From Euborellia annulipes (Eukaryota > Arthropoda > Insecta > Dermaptera > Anisolabididae), in contig JAKCPI010009525.1 in NCBI GenBank assembly GCA_023213315.1, positions 62,001 through 126,000 of the forward strand: DNA of 64,000 nucleotides. The letters are read 5' to 3'. Numbering within the stretch: position 1 is the first letter of the stretch; every line of letters begins with the position of its first letter. Under the pieces are notes generated by a model. That model was given only the letters and a program-made list of their open reading frames with translations. It had not been told where the DNA came from and did not search any database. Made by a program: the position numbers and the translations under genes. Shown one piece after another: positions 21,127-31,705 of the stretch.

Positions 21127-21377
21127 TTGCTCAGGGGCCCACATCTTGTGGCTACTTGAACTGCGACCACGAGCTAGCCGAGCTACCAGGTAGGACTGGC
21201 AGTCCTTCTATTCTTTACATGTAAGTCCCTTCCTTCTATATTTTCAACAGGCGTCAGACAGTGCAACGGGCAGGCCTGTTGTATTTCTTCCGGTCGCAAA
21301 AAAAAAAAAAACATTCTGCCGACCCCTTTACCGCCGACCCCGCACCGTGCAAATAATAACGGCAAAGAAAGAAGAAG
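21127..21377. mobile_element. SINE-like insertion with 18-bp target duplication
   Basis: The flanks attgtacatgtctagtga (21109-21126) and attgtacacgtctagtga (21378-21395) differ at one base. A long duplication and a purine-rich right edge (gcaaagaaagaagaag) point to LINE-driven retroposition. On the minus strand, ggtagctcggctagctcg resembles a tRNA box A and gcagttcaagtagcc a degraded box B. The family has no second clear copy here. Confidence 0.6.
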
Positions 21378-21463
21378 ATTGTACACGTCTAGTGAAATCT
21401 TGGATGTCTATAATTTTTTTCATCCAATGGTTTTATTTTCAAATTTGATTCTATTAATTACAT

Positions 21464-21545
21464 CAGTGTTTTTCAAACTGAGGGTTGCGAGCCCGCGAAG
21501 TCTTACTCGGGGGGGGGGGGAGGGGGGGGGTCGCCGGCAAAAGGA
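21464..21545 (+). mobile_element. Possible hAT left end
   Basis: cagtgtttttcaaactgagg followed by a G-rich tract is a familiar hAT tip. No right end was located. Confidence 0.35.
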
Positions 21546-21793
21546 AAAAGGCAGTCCTACACTACAATAAAAAAAAACACAATTTTACCTAGAAGGATGG
21601 GTTTGTTTATTTTTCAAAAATTTGTCAAATCTTGGTGCTATTTTTGAAATATTAAGAAAAAGGAAGGGATTCCTTAAAACACTAGCTCTTTGGACATGTG
21701 CTAGAGCTAGAGTTTCAATTAAAATTTAGTATTGATAATATTACACTATAGACCAAGTTAATTTTGTTTTGAGAATGGGAATGTCTTTTTTTA

Positions 21794-21953
21794 ACACTCA
21801 CAATTTTTTTCCCATTCAAACTCACATAAACGGCAAGTTAAGCCATTTGGTATCCAAATGGCTTAAATAAAATCATCGGACTGCCTGGGATCCGAACCAG
21901 CGACCCTTGGTATAAAAAGCAGGCGCTCTACCAACTACACTAAGCCTGAGGGC
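21794..21953 (-). repeat. SINE family A with internal deletion
   Basis: The tRNA-like head (near 21895-21953, box B ggttcggatcc on the minus strand), junction and body hairpin are present. The part between body and tail is shortened, so the tail (cattcaaactcacataaac) follows almost directly. Confidence 0.8.
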
Positions 21954-22167
21954 GGAATGTCTTTGATCCTAGTGATTATAATATTGAGAATAATATTTTT
22001 TTTCTTTACTATTTTTGTTGTTCTATTTATTTCTATCCGGTGTCTCCAAATCTAATTAGACCATAGCTGATGATGATGTCACCAGAAAGTTATAAAGCGA
22101 TTTGCTAATAAGTCTTGTAGCTTGTGACGTTTATGAACCAACATTTTTTTTTTTTTTTTTGTTTCTA

Positions 22168-22326
22168 GTTAGAGCTTATCCGACATTTTGACGAAGGGGA
22201 CAACTAATTTCAACAGGTGGCGGCGATCCATCATCATCAACTGAAGATGACACCTTCGTGGTCGTAATGGACGCATTTAAACCGGCCCTATGGGAGCATT
22301 TATTTGTGAATATGGTCAAAGCATGA
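22168..22326 (+). pseudogene. Fragment resembling a Myb/SANT-type DNA-binding protein tail
   Basis: One frame reads VRAYPTF, a TGA, then RRGQLISTGGGDPSSSTED and a tail ending WEHLFVNMVKA before TGA at 22324. A basic stretch followed by TGGGxP recalls the edge of Myb/SANT-like domains in Harbinger-accessory and related insect proteins. The internal stop and short length suggest a relic. The family assignment is inference from a few residues. Confidence 0.25.
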
Positions 22327-22329
22327 CAT

Positions 22330-23155
22330 GCAGAATTTGAAGTAAAAAAATAAGAATACTCATTCTTTAATGGGTAAAGGTAAGGATAAAAAAAAATAAA
22401 ACATTTCGATATATGAGAAAAGAAGGCAAACGTTTTAATATTCCTTTCTCGTATTTAGGTATACTGAAATGTACGAATGATTTTGACCCCTCTTCTTCCC
22501 TAGATCTATAGTTTTTCAAAAAAAAAAAAAAAAAAAAAAAAAGGAAAAATTGCAAATTTAGGGTATTTTTTTTATTAGTAATCTAATAGTTTTAGATAAG
22601 CTATCCTGACTAAAATCAAAATATTTTCAACAACAATCAAAATCGAATAAAAATTTTTTCATACTTGATCAATCAAGGACTATTTATTAGTGTATATTCA
22701 TGAAAATAGAGAAGGATAATTTATAACAGTTGAACGTCATAATATTATTATCAATTCATATCATATTACACATTTTATGTTTATGTGTGAATAACAAACT
22801 TATTTCAAGTTTATCTATTAGTTATAGAATATAAATTGCTTGTCACTTTTTATTACCTTTCAATTATTGATTGACATCTTAACAAATATAAGCAAATTTA
22901 TTTTCTATATGAGAATTTTAATAAAAGAATATATTGTAGTTAAGTGTGTATACTTCATTTAGGACAATAAATTGTTTAACGATTAAATTAGTCATAGAAA
23001 ATTTATTTATTGAAGAAGATCGAAAACTAGAACTAAAATATTTTTGAAATGTAGAAAGATAATTAATTCTCTGGTGTTGCTGGAGTTGGTTTATTTGAGA
23101 AAGAAAACGCTAAATTTTCATCAATTTTTTATTAAATATAAAGTGAATATTTCGT
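22330..23155. other. AT-rich stretch, no gene seen
   Basis: A/T-rich, with a poly-A run at 22518-22541. No splice-bounded frame and no repeat termini. Confidence 0.5.
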
Positions 23156-23158
23156 AGA

Positions 23159-23340
23159 CCTATTGGCACTCCTTCAGTGGATTTCACCTCTTTCACCACG
23201 TATGCTTCTTACAATTAGAAGCGACCATGTTGCTCATTCGGCAATTATTAATTATTTGATTTATCAAGCAAAATGCTTTTAATTGTAAGGGGAATACGTG
23301 GTGAAAGAGGTGAAATCCACTGAAGGAGAGTGCCAATAGT
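23159..23340. repeat. Inverted-repeat element, about 180 bp
   Basis: ttggcactccttcagtggat and tttcacctctttcaccacgt (left, 23162 on) are mirrored by acgtggtgaaagaggtgaaa and tccactgaaggagagtgcca (right). The arms are over 50 bp and almost identical, with an AT-rich middle of about 60 bp. Confidence 0.85.
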
Positions 23341-23344
23341 AGAA

Positions 23345-24150
23345 GCGATATTTGGAGGGGGGGGCAGGGGTCTGATTTTTTTTTTTTCAAAATATATCTA
23401 CGGTATATAAACTGTAAAAAATTAAAAAATTAATTAAATTAAATATCTTTTGACCAAATTTGAGATTCCTATTCGTATATAAATTTTAAGAAAAAAAAAG
23501 TTCCCTCTCCCCAACAAAAATTTGAAATGACGCTACTGGCCAACAATAGGTCTCGGAAATATTTGGACCGTATCATCTTATATTAAAAAAAAAAAAATTG
23601 CTAATAATTTAACCTTTTCTTTCTCAAATAGAAATATAATGGCCGGGGATCGAATCTAATTTTAAAAAAGTAATAATTAACAATAGTTATTATTATTTTT
23701 ATTAATTTTTTTTAGATTTATTAATAGAAAGTATTTCAGAAACTTCAATACCAGGGACTATAAGTAATTCTAAAAAATAAAATATAACAAAGAAACAATC
23801 AAAACAAAAAATCTAACAAAGTATAAAATAAATAATGTAGAAGACCAATTGAAGATAAAAATAAAAGTAACTTCCTCGAAAAGATAAGATAAGACAAAAT
23901 AGATACGCGTAGTTACAATATAAGTTGGTCTTGGTTTAAAGCTCACTAGTAGTAATTGATTTATTAAATCTAATAACATATTCTTAAAGGACATTCTTAA
24001 AAACATAAGTATAAAAATCTTCATCAAAAAGTACCGATTAATAAAAAAGATAAAGGCCTATGTCTGCTTTCGTAACTGTACGCCATAGATGCGCCGTGAA
24101 ATTTATCAATAAAAGAGTGTATATTTAGTGCCATTGTAACTAGGTGCAAA
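23345..24150. other. AT-rich stretch, no gene seen
   Basis: A minus-strand frame at 23770-24027 is open but its composition is low-complexity hydrophobic, as expected from AT-rich DNA. I do not call a gene. Confidence 0.5.
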
Positions 24151-24155
24151 GCAAC

Positions 24156-24356
24156 CTAATAAGGTCGATATTGAATATTTTCTGTTTTCAAGTCTAAGGT
24201 TAGATTTACATTAACCAAATCATCAACACAATCTAAATGGAAGTCTGGCAGCTTTGGCCTTGGAAGAAAAGATCTGCCTTCAGGATCAATGTGATTAAGA
24301 CGCAAAAACTGAATCTCATGAATAAGCTTGTAAAGATGCTCGTAAATATTAAATAA
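24156..24356 (-). CDS. Unidentified open segment, possible exon or relic
   Basis: The minus frame is open for about 65 codons and its residue mix looks like a real protein: YEHLYKLIHEIQFLRLNHID, then PEGRSFLPRPKLPDFHLDCV, then acidic and polar residues to a TAG at 24156. No Met start and no clear acceptor are present. Base composition is more balanced than its AT-rich surroundings. I do not recognise the family. A decayed transposon gene or an exon of an unseen gene are both possible. Confidence 0.3.
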   Translation of the reverse strand, partial: LFNIYEHLYKLIHEIQFLRLNHIDPEGRSFLPRPKLPDFHLDCVDDLVNVNLTLDLKTENIQYRPY

Positions 24357-24359
24357 TTA

Positions 24360-25110
24360 TCCATTTTTCACCTCTAAGTGACTTATCCAAGATTAAAAAT
24401 TCAAAAAATTTTAAGCCATTCCATTGGAAAATAGGCTTAAATGTATTTTTTGTTTTGGACAGGGGGGGTTTATTTATTTAAAAAAAATTAACATTTAATT
24501 TAAATAATTTATTATTTTATTAGATCTTTAATGGAGAAATTATTAAAGTTTCGATTTTCCAGAATTAAATAAGCTTTTTCATAAATTTTATTACCTTAAT
24601 CTCTCTTAAATACACATTTCTCTAGGCAAAAAAACACCAGTAACGTTGTATACAAACGAGTTTAGTTGTATGACAAGTTTTCAAAATGAAATTGTATGTT
24701 AAGTGTCGATATTAAGAGAAGATCAACACTTGTTGTGAGAAGAACACTTTGAAATTTTTTCAGTGACCATAACGGTTTTGTACAGTGATCGATGTCCGTT
24801 GGTTAATTCGCCAGTAAATCCGGCTTGATGACGCCCACATGTTGCAATTTCGTTAGTTGTTTAAACATATATCACTCTTTTTTTTTTACTTTTTTTAACA
24901 GAGGTGGCAATTTTTTTCCAATCTCAACATATGACAAATTGAGACTTAATAATAATAAAGATGGATGGAAGAGAAATTTTTTAAGACAATACTTTAAAAA
25001 GACTTTAAAAGAATTCATCAAATAATTTTTTCCTTTTATCTAATAAATGAGTAAATGGTAAAGTTTGAAAATAATGGTTAAGATACTTTGAAGAAAACGA
25101 GCCCGTATCT
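24360..25110. other. AT-rich stretch, no gene seen
   Basis: Nothing supported. 24780-24850 has mixed sequence without a frame. Confidence 0.45.
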
Positions 25111-25113
25111 CAG

Positions 25114-25215
25114 AGGCGTAACTAGATTTTTTTAGGCCCATAAGCAAATTCTAACTATGGGGCCTATGGCGTGTACCTGGAAAGCTGGCTCTCAGAGCAC
25201 GAAGGACGCTCAAAA
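25114..25215 (+). mobile_element. Possible hAT left end
   Basis: cagaggcgtaactagatttt matches the tip style of the MITEs at 1548 and 13015. A degraded partner may be gctagttatacag near 26391. No target duplication can be shown. Confidence 0.3.
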
Positions 25216-25927
25216 ATTTTAAGGTTATAGGTGAAATAGTTAAACAGAAAAATTTTAGAAAGGTGAAGAACCTATTTATCTAAATATTTACTAAATCTCT
25301 GAACTTTTGTTCTTTATTACATTTTTCGAAACATAATTTATTTTACATACAATATTAATTTATTAATAACATATTTGTCTTTATTTATTTATTTATTTTT
25401 TTAAACGGTTAATAAATTAACTAGATCTTTGACAAATTGTCAGTATGTTTAAAGGCCTCCTTAAAAACTCATCTTTAAGACATAATCAATCACACTAAAA
25501 TGTAAATGAATATTGATCTGACATTTAGTTGAAAAAAAAATGGGTTCTGAATTCATCTTCGTTAAAATTTCGACATGAATATTTATTTCTAGTCTATTCT
25601 AAAATATATAAAAGAAAAAACAGTTATAAAAGAGGAATGATTAACATTTTTTAAAAAGATTTTTTAAGTTTCAATTGATTCATATTTCTAAAAAGATTTA
25701 TTCAAATTTAAAAAAGAATATTAATATTTTAAAATTAAAAAAAAAGACGAATAGAATCTATTTATAAATTTTATTATCAAGGTTATCGTTACTTTAAAAA
25801 CATATATGTGGAACACATAACTTTCTTGAACGACTATTAAACTACTTGTTATGATATAGTAAATTTCAAAAAATTTCGAAGTAGTGATATTTTATCAAAT
25901 ATCTACAAAAAGTATTCAAGGTATAAA

Positions 25928-26185
25928 GAGTGGTTCCCAACCGGAGCCCCCGCCCCAAGGGGGGGGGGATATTTCAAAAAACTAAATTAAGGGCATAACT
26001 ACTTTTTTGCACAAAAAAAAATCGCAAAATTTTAAAATGGTATAAAGTTTTTTCGTAAAGTTCTACAAAACCCGTGAAGTAAATTGCCAAAAAAAGGAAA
26101 ATTGTTTTGGGGAAGAAAATTGGGTGTGGGGGGGGAAATTGGGGATTTTTACACCACCAATGGGGTGTGAACCAAAAGGTTCGGA
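25928..26185 (+). mobile_element. Possible hAT element, left tip gagtggttcccaacc
   Basis: The tip ggttcccaacc is typical of hAT MITEs. A degraded answer, aaccaaaaggttcgg, occurs near 26170. C- and G-runs follow the left tip. No matching flanks were found. Confidence 0.35.
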
Positions 26186-26565
26186 GCGATATAAAAAATA
26201 TAGTTATAACAATCCTAAATACAATATTTCAACTTTTTAAGGGTAGCCATTTTTTTAAGTTATAGTTATGTAAATTACCAATACAAAACCCTTAAATAGT
26301 AGCGTCAACTAAGTGGGGGAGAAGGGGCACTCACTCAGTTTAAATTAATTCGTAAAATTTTATGCAGGTGGGGCCCAGGGCCCCAAAAAAGCTAGTTATA
26401 CAGACGTCACGAAAAAACTAGTCAAAATAGATTCAGCGAGGGTCATACCGTAAGTTATGCGAGATACATAAATAATTAGGCCTACATACTAACAAACAGA
26501 CTTCATGTGTAAAGAAAAGAGTGGTAGCTAAATGTATTTCATGTATTGAGGCCCTCTATGCTGAT

Positions 26566-26594
26566 GCTTCGGTCTTGTTTAAGACCATCTTCAG
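26566..26594 (-). other. Hammerhead-like motif, degenerate
   Basis: On the minus strand: ctgaaga, one base, ggtct...agacc (perfect 5-bp stem II), gaagc, atc, agc. The order matches a type I hammerhead core, but two core positions differ (CUGAAGA, GAAG). Stem I is only three base pairs (gct/agc). Confidence 0.3.
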
Positions 26595-26729
26595 AGCTTG
26601 TGGGCTGTCAATATAGGCATATAATCAACTATTCAATCATAATATAGATGTATAGAAAATTTCAGTTATATATAATTAATAATATTAATATGTTAAATGA
26701 TTGAATAATAACAAGCCTATTAGTCGAGT

Positions 26730-27440
26730 ACAGGCAGTGGACAGAAACAGACTTTATGATAAAACTAGACAAAATGAATAGTTTCAGTGAAATCTGGACT
26801 TGAAAATTTTTCATGATTACAATACTTCGTAAAATTAAGTAAGAAAAAAAAATCTAACATTTATATTTATTTAAAATCTTACTTGAAGTTCTACATAACT
26901 AACATTAACACTGTTAAGTTAATAGTTTTATCTGTAAATCAACAATTAATAAAAATAATAGCTTAGAGAACGAGGTGTTGATGTGGCTGCCTCTGCCCCA
27001 GGCGCTGACTATTAAAATTATTGACTTAAAAAATCTCTGACAAAAAATATTTTCTTACAAAGTTCTATAAAACTTTTTTAGAATCAAATTTTCTTTACAT
27101 GCTAGAGGCATTTGTTGCCGAAATATTCAAAAAAGAAATACTAAACTAAAAAAAAAAACGTTTAGAATTAAACATGCTAATAGGATAATTGTCCAAGAAA
27201 AAAAAAGAGATTAATTTTTTTTTCCAAATTAATTATTATTATTAATAAATTAAACCTATTAAGTCAAAGTTTTTTTTTTTTATCTTTTAGAAAGTGTTGC
27301 AATTAATTGTTTTTTAACTCCTCATTTGAAGTATAATTATTATTATAGGTTGACTCTTAATGATTAGAGAATATAATAATTATCCCCCTCTGAACCTACT
27401 TTCATTGAATATAAATATATCTATCTCTTAATTTAATCGA
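26730..27440. other. AT-rich stretch, no gene seen
   Basis: A/T-rich with short mixed patches (26960-27010). No gene is supported. Confidence 0.45.
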
Positions 27441-27499
27441 CAAAAATGGCCATCAGTGTACCAAAAAAGCTTTCATCAAGATATTTTTTTTTTTCCTCC

Positions 27500-27780
27500 T
27501 TCCCTTTCTTCGTCCAATTCTTTAAGATGGAGCGCTAATACAGACAAATGCTTGCCGCGTTACAATGCAGATTTCTTAAGATATAATTCAGTTAAGGCCC
27601 CATTAATTATAGCATGTTATAGGTCGATGCCGCAAGGCCCTCTCTGTATATATATAAGTCGGCTATTTATCTAAATTCTATACCATCGTCTTATTGTGTA
27701 TTGTGGAGCTCTCGCTCTTTTTCCCCTTCTGGCAATCTTTAAACGAATAAAGCATTAATCTATAATTATTTCTTCACTCA
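27500..27780 (+). promoter_or_regulatory. Weak promoter-like segment
   Basis: Non-repeat sequence with ctgtatatatataagtcggc (a TATA-box-like string at 27640-27660) downstream of mixed-composition sequence (27520-27640). No leader, start codon or exon can be tied to it. Confidence 0.15.
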
Positions 27781-28080
27781 ACGCGATTCTATAGGGCTAG
27801 AACATTTTATTCAAAATGGAATCGTTTATCAATTTCGGGGTGGAGATGGAAGGAGGGAGTATTATTATAATTGCGAAATATCGATTTCCGGGTAATACAA
27901 TAGCGGTTGTGTGGAATGATTTATGATATAAAAATCTATTAAAATTTTAAATATGAATATTAAATAAAAAAAATTAATTTAATTTAAAATTAAAAAAAAA
28001 ATATATAATAGCATAACTAAAGAAAGGGAAAAGGCGATCTCTAAAATGTACAAAATGATGAGAAGTGAAACTTAATAAAT

Positions 28081-28176
28081 TTTACTTTCTTTTAGCTATA
28101 TATTAAGTATAGAGAGAAAGATTTGCACTGAATTCAAAAATTCGATGTCGAGATTTTGATGGAAATACACGTTTTA
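28081..28176. mobile_element. Fold-back element fragment (left tip)
   Basis: tttactttcttttagct...agagagaaag and aattcgatgtcgagattttg match the left end of the element at 14644. It breaks off at cacgtttta, before a SINE tail. Confidence 0.7.
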
Positions 28177-28204
28177 ATTAAGTGAATGAAAATTTTTTTA
28201 AAAT

Positions 28205-28457
28205 TAAAAAAAAACACTCACACTTTTTCCACACACTCACACATACACACAGTCTTTTTGACAACTCAGACCATGTAAGACTTTTACGATACTGATTATT
28301 TTAATAATATATCTATTGGGGGTCCAGGCATATATATTTAAGCCATTTGAATACCAAATGGCTTAAATAAAATCATCGCGCTGTCTGGGATCCGAGCCCG
28401 CGACCCTTGGTATAGAAGGCTAGAACTCTAGCAACTACACCAAGGCCCGAGGGCATA
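28205..28457 (-). repeat. SINE family A, near full length
   Basis: The minus strand has box A at about 28425-28445, box B around cgggctcggatcc, the agacagcgcgatgatttt junction, the body hairpin, the module tgagttgtcaaaaagact and a GT-rich tail. Complete in layout but diverged. Confidence 0.8.
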
Positions 28458-28544
28458 CAAACACCAACAACAACAAATCTTAAATCTTTTCTTTTTAAAG
28501 CCTTATAGACCTTTAAACTACTTTTAATTAATTTTTTTAATTTT

Positions 28545-28672
28545 CTTAAAGTCTTTTTTAGCATCTGGGACCATTTAGACTCTGTCCATATTTATTTCAA
28601 TTAAATGAATATCAATTCAATTGAAATAAATTTCTAGCTTGGGACGGGATGCGAACTCTTGACCTTTGACGC
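28545..28672 (-). repeat. SINE family B copy
   Basis: On the minus strand: box B-like gagttcgcatcccgt, the body hairpin around aattgaattgatattc, then gtctaaatggtcccagatgc leading to aaagac. The last module is shared with family A. Confidence 0.6.
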
Positions 28673-28699
28673 ATTATTTATATTTCAATTTAAAGAATT

Positions 28700-29615
28700 T
28701 TTCCCAAATTTTCTAAATTGATACTCAATAAATATTATAATGATTAAAATCATTTTTTTGCTTTTTTTTTTAATAATTTATTTTTAAGTAATGCACAAAT
28801 TTATTATTATTATTGCTTTGGATGGTTTCTAGTTGCCTCAGGATCATTACTGGGTTGGATAAATAGTAGCGGTATGGTCCTTATCGTCTCGTCAAGAAGC
28901 ATACACTCCTTGTTTTTATTTTCTATCATTCAAAAAAAGTTCACTGATTATAATTTGATAAAAATAATAAGATTAATTAATTTTTTCACAGTATAAAGCC
29001 ATAAATAAAGCGAGAAATGGAAGATAAAGTCACTTATGTTACGTTTTTTTCTGGAAAACAAGTAGCTGCTATGTGAACATTCATCTAGCACTTTTAATCT
29101 TTGAAAATCCAATTGCATACTCACACTTTGCACAAATAAGGTTTGAGATAAATCGCAGAAATTCTGATATATACAGTATAAACCGGTTAATCTTTAAAAT
29201 CCCGAAAAAATTATAAAACCAGTTAACCGATATTTTCAATTAGTTTTAATCTAACATGATATAAAACACGATATTTAATAATAAATAATCCGGGAGAGAA
29301 TTTTATTTAATTTTTTCGTCGAGAAATATTATAGAGTAGTTTATAGAAAGATATGTTAAATATTTAACATTTAAATTAAAAAATAGTAATAAATAGTGTC
29401 GATAAAATATTTTATTAGTCAAAAGGTGAAAAGTTTTTCTTTGGAATATTTATTGGTGAGTAAGTAATGAACGTCTTTATAAATAAGGTTTTTTTTTTTT
29501 TTACTCAAATTATCAATATTTTTGCTCAAATTCTATTTGGCTAAAGCAAATAAAGAAGAAAGAGAAGAGTGAGGGAATAAATTTGTTTTTTGGGCTATTC
29601 CTTATTTGAGATTGG
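28700..29615. other. AT-rich stretch, likely intronic
   Basis: It lies just downstream of the bHLH exon on the minus strand, so it is probably intron. A ccggttaatc/ggttaaccga patch at 29180-29230 looks like a degraded repeat. No further exon was recognised. Confidence 0.4.
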
Positions 29616-29621
29616 GCCTAC

Positions 29622-29803
29622 CTTGTTGGAAGTAGTTGGCCTTTCTCACGTAGACACACACAAGAGCCATCAGTTGCAGTTGACTTAGGCGTTGACGAGT
29701 ACTCGGTGGTAGAGGTAACAAATCCCGAAGATTCGCTATTTCGGCATTAATTAGGTCCCGGCGCAGTTTCGATGCTCCTTTGGTCGATTTGGTTGCATCG
29801 AAC
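29622..29803 (-). CDS. dys: bHLH exon of a dysfusion (NPAS4-type) bHLH-PAS transcription factor
   Basis: This 182-base exon is bounded by acceptor tttgtttcag|GTTCG and donor CAACAAG|gtaggc on the minus strand. It encodes 60 full codons with no stop, one base left at the donor end and the third base of a split codon at the acceptor end. The product has the bHLH layout: basic region KSTKGASKLRRDLINAEI, then helix 1 NLRDLLPLP, a short loop PSTRQR, and helix 2 LSQLQLMALVCVYVRKANYF. The run GASKxRRDxINAEIxNLRDLLPLP is what I know of insect Dysfusion, a partner of Tango/ARNT with a role in tracheal fusion and leg-joint formation in Drosophila. The PAS domains and the start codon must lie in other exons, which I did not find. 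Its codon-rich composition contrasts with the AT-rich flanks. The family call is firm for bHLH-PAS and strong for Dysfusion. Confidence 0.85.
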
Positions 29804-29809
29804 CTGAAA

Positions 29810-30480
29810 CAAATGAAATTTTATTTTTACTTGCTTTATTTCTTGTTTTAGATAAAAGAATATTATCACCCTTGGCTTGTTTATTAGATTTAGGGGTCAG
29901 TTGAAATTGAATAAATAGATTATAAAAAATTTCCTTCTCTGAGGACTTTTCTCCAGCTTAATAAGTCCAAATATAAATAAAACTCTTAACACCTACCAGG
30001 TCTATTTTCTAGTCAAAAACGTTAACTTATAACATCAGCGTTAATTCATTTTAACACCTCCTCTTTGAAATAAAAGAAACATGTTAACTTTAAAGCCAAA
30101 GCATTAAGATTTAGTCAATAGTGTTAAAAATTAATGTCATATCTAGGGAATGCCTTTAATATTTTAACGCCGTATTTAATGCATCAAAATGGCGTCTTTG
30201 ACCTAAAAAGTAAGGTTATAGTTTTGACAGTTTTGAAATAAAAGCAACATATTAACCTCGCTGTGAGAATAGCATTTTTTAACGCTGATGTTATTACAAT
30301 ACTTTACTTTTTAACAATCAATTTAAGATGTTAAATTTTAACGTCTGTTTTTTGAGAATAGACCTGTATGCCAAGCAAAATATTTGTGCCACAACTAAAA
30401 TTCTGTTAGTAAATAAACATTTCTATTCATTTACTAGGAGTATTATTGAATTTTAAAATTAAGTATCATTAAACTCAGGA
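29810..30480. other. AT-rich stretch upstream of the bHLH exon, likely intronic
   Basis: No exon seen. 29990-30360 repeats short strings such as gttaactt/ttaacgcc/cgttaat in both orientations (ttaacatc, gcgttaa), suggesting a degraded element. Confidence 0.35.
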
Positions 30481-30485
30481 TTCGC

Positions 30486-30785
30486 AGGGACTTTGCAGCC
30501 AGGAGATTAAATAAAAAAATCTTTTATTTAATTTTTATTTGCCGACGTTTCGGTCGCCAATCACGACCTTCATCAGGGCAAATATTGTTAATTTACACGA
30601 TCTTCAGGATCTTATTATTCATTGCACTTAACACAAAGAGTTGTGTTAATTGGCGATCGAATAATAAGATACCTAAGATCGTGTATAATTAACAAGATTT
30701 GCCTTGATGGTTAATGGCGCCGACTGGCAATTGAAAAAAGATTCTCTAAGTCCGAATCCTGAGTAAATCTCCACAGCCAAAAAAC
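30486..30785 (-). mobile_element. Inverted element carrying a hammerhead-like ribozyme motif
   Basis: The left half (gactttgcagccaggagatt, near 30490) has a hammerhead-like motif at 30537-30583. A degraded inverted counterpart lies at about 30695-30745 (gatttgccttgatgg, gccgactggcaattg). Between them acacgatctt/aagatcgtgt and acacaaagagttgtgttaat form inner inverted pairs. Head-to-head hammerhead-bearing repeats recall the terminal repeats of Penelope-like elements. No reverse transcriptase is visible, so the class is inferred. Confidence 0.5.
30537..30583 (-). ncRNA. Type I hammerhead ribozyme-like motif
   Basis: On the minus strand, in order: atttgcc (stem I), ctgatga (exact conserved core), one extra a, ggtcg, loop tgattgg, cgacc (perfect 5-bp stem II), gaaa (core), cgtc (minimal stem III and the GUC cleavage triplet), ggcaaat (stem I, perfect 7-bp match to the first strand). 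Hammerheads with almost no stem III are known from Penelope-like retroelements, where the self-complementary acgt lets two copies pair. The unpaired a between the core and stem II departs from the consensus and may lower or abolish cleavage. Confidence 0.6.
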
Positions 30786-30789
30786 ATCA

Positions 30790-31690
30790 AGTATCATTAA
30801 ATATTCAAGTAGTATTACTAATAGTATCTGTAGTCTATATTTAAGAAGTTTTTACAATCTATCATCTATTTTAAAAATAATAATAATAAATCTTAGAAAA
30901 GAGCTAGAGCCACTAGCAAGGTTCTTGTATTATTTAAATGTCGTATGACGTCATCAATAGAATAAATGCCATTATTCAAGTTAACTATTGTATATTGGAT
31001 GTTAAACCTTTTAAAAGAAAATATATTTATGCCCGCCCTTTCTATTGAAAAGAATTTCACATTTCAATATAATCTTTTGAAATAGTGCTTTAGAAAGAAA
31101 CAGAATAATTAGCGAATAACATTTTGATGAGAAATATAACGTGAATTGTTATCTATGTTATATTTATCAGACATAACCGACAGAGATTAATAAACAACGA
31201 ATAGATGAATATCGATTCATTTCAAAACCAATTAGTTTATTTATTTTTGAGACCCTATAATAAATAAATATTTCTATCTATAATAGAGATTTAAAGAAAA
31301 AAAAAAAAGGGTGATGGAATTTTTTTTTACTATCCATCCTGATTTGATCTTCAACACACATTCACATCTACATATACATAAACATGTATATATATAGGCC
31401 TATATATATGTTGGTTGGTCGTCGCGATGATGGCTTCTTGTGATAACGAAACCAGAAGCTCCAGCCCAACGAAAAAAAAAAAAAACGGGTCGCAAGTTAA
31501 GAGGCTGGATGCTAAGCGACCATGTGGACCGTAAAAATGGGGCCTCCTTCAGATCGGTTCTAATCAATATCAATTTTTTTTTAGATTAGACAAAATATAA
31601 TTAATATATACCATTAACAAAAAAATATGCTTTCTTGTGTAGTGGATAAATGTTATTTACGAATCAATCCAAAAGACTAGATGAGAATTT
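30790..31690. other. AT-rich stretch, no gene seen
   Basis: 31400-31560 is GC-richer (ggtcgcaagttaagaggctg) but holds no frame or repeat end I can name. The rest is AT-rich. Confidence 0.4.
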
Positions 31691-31705
31691 TTGAGCTGTG
31701 TAGAC

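Noticed and set aside
23770..24027. Hydrophobic minus-strand frame as a possible membrane protein
   Set aside because: Phe/Ile/Leu-rich strings arise readily from A/T-rich DNA. No family motif, no splice boundaries, unlike the receptor exons at 39-45 kb.
31400..31470. gatgatggcttc...cgaaaccag string resembling hammerhead boxes
   Set aside because: The first core base triplet is wrong and the stems do not pair in the needed order.
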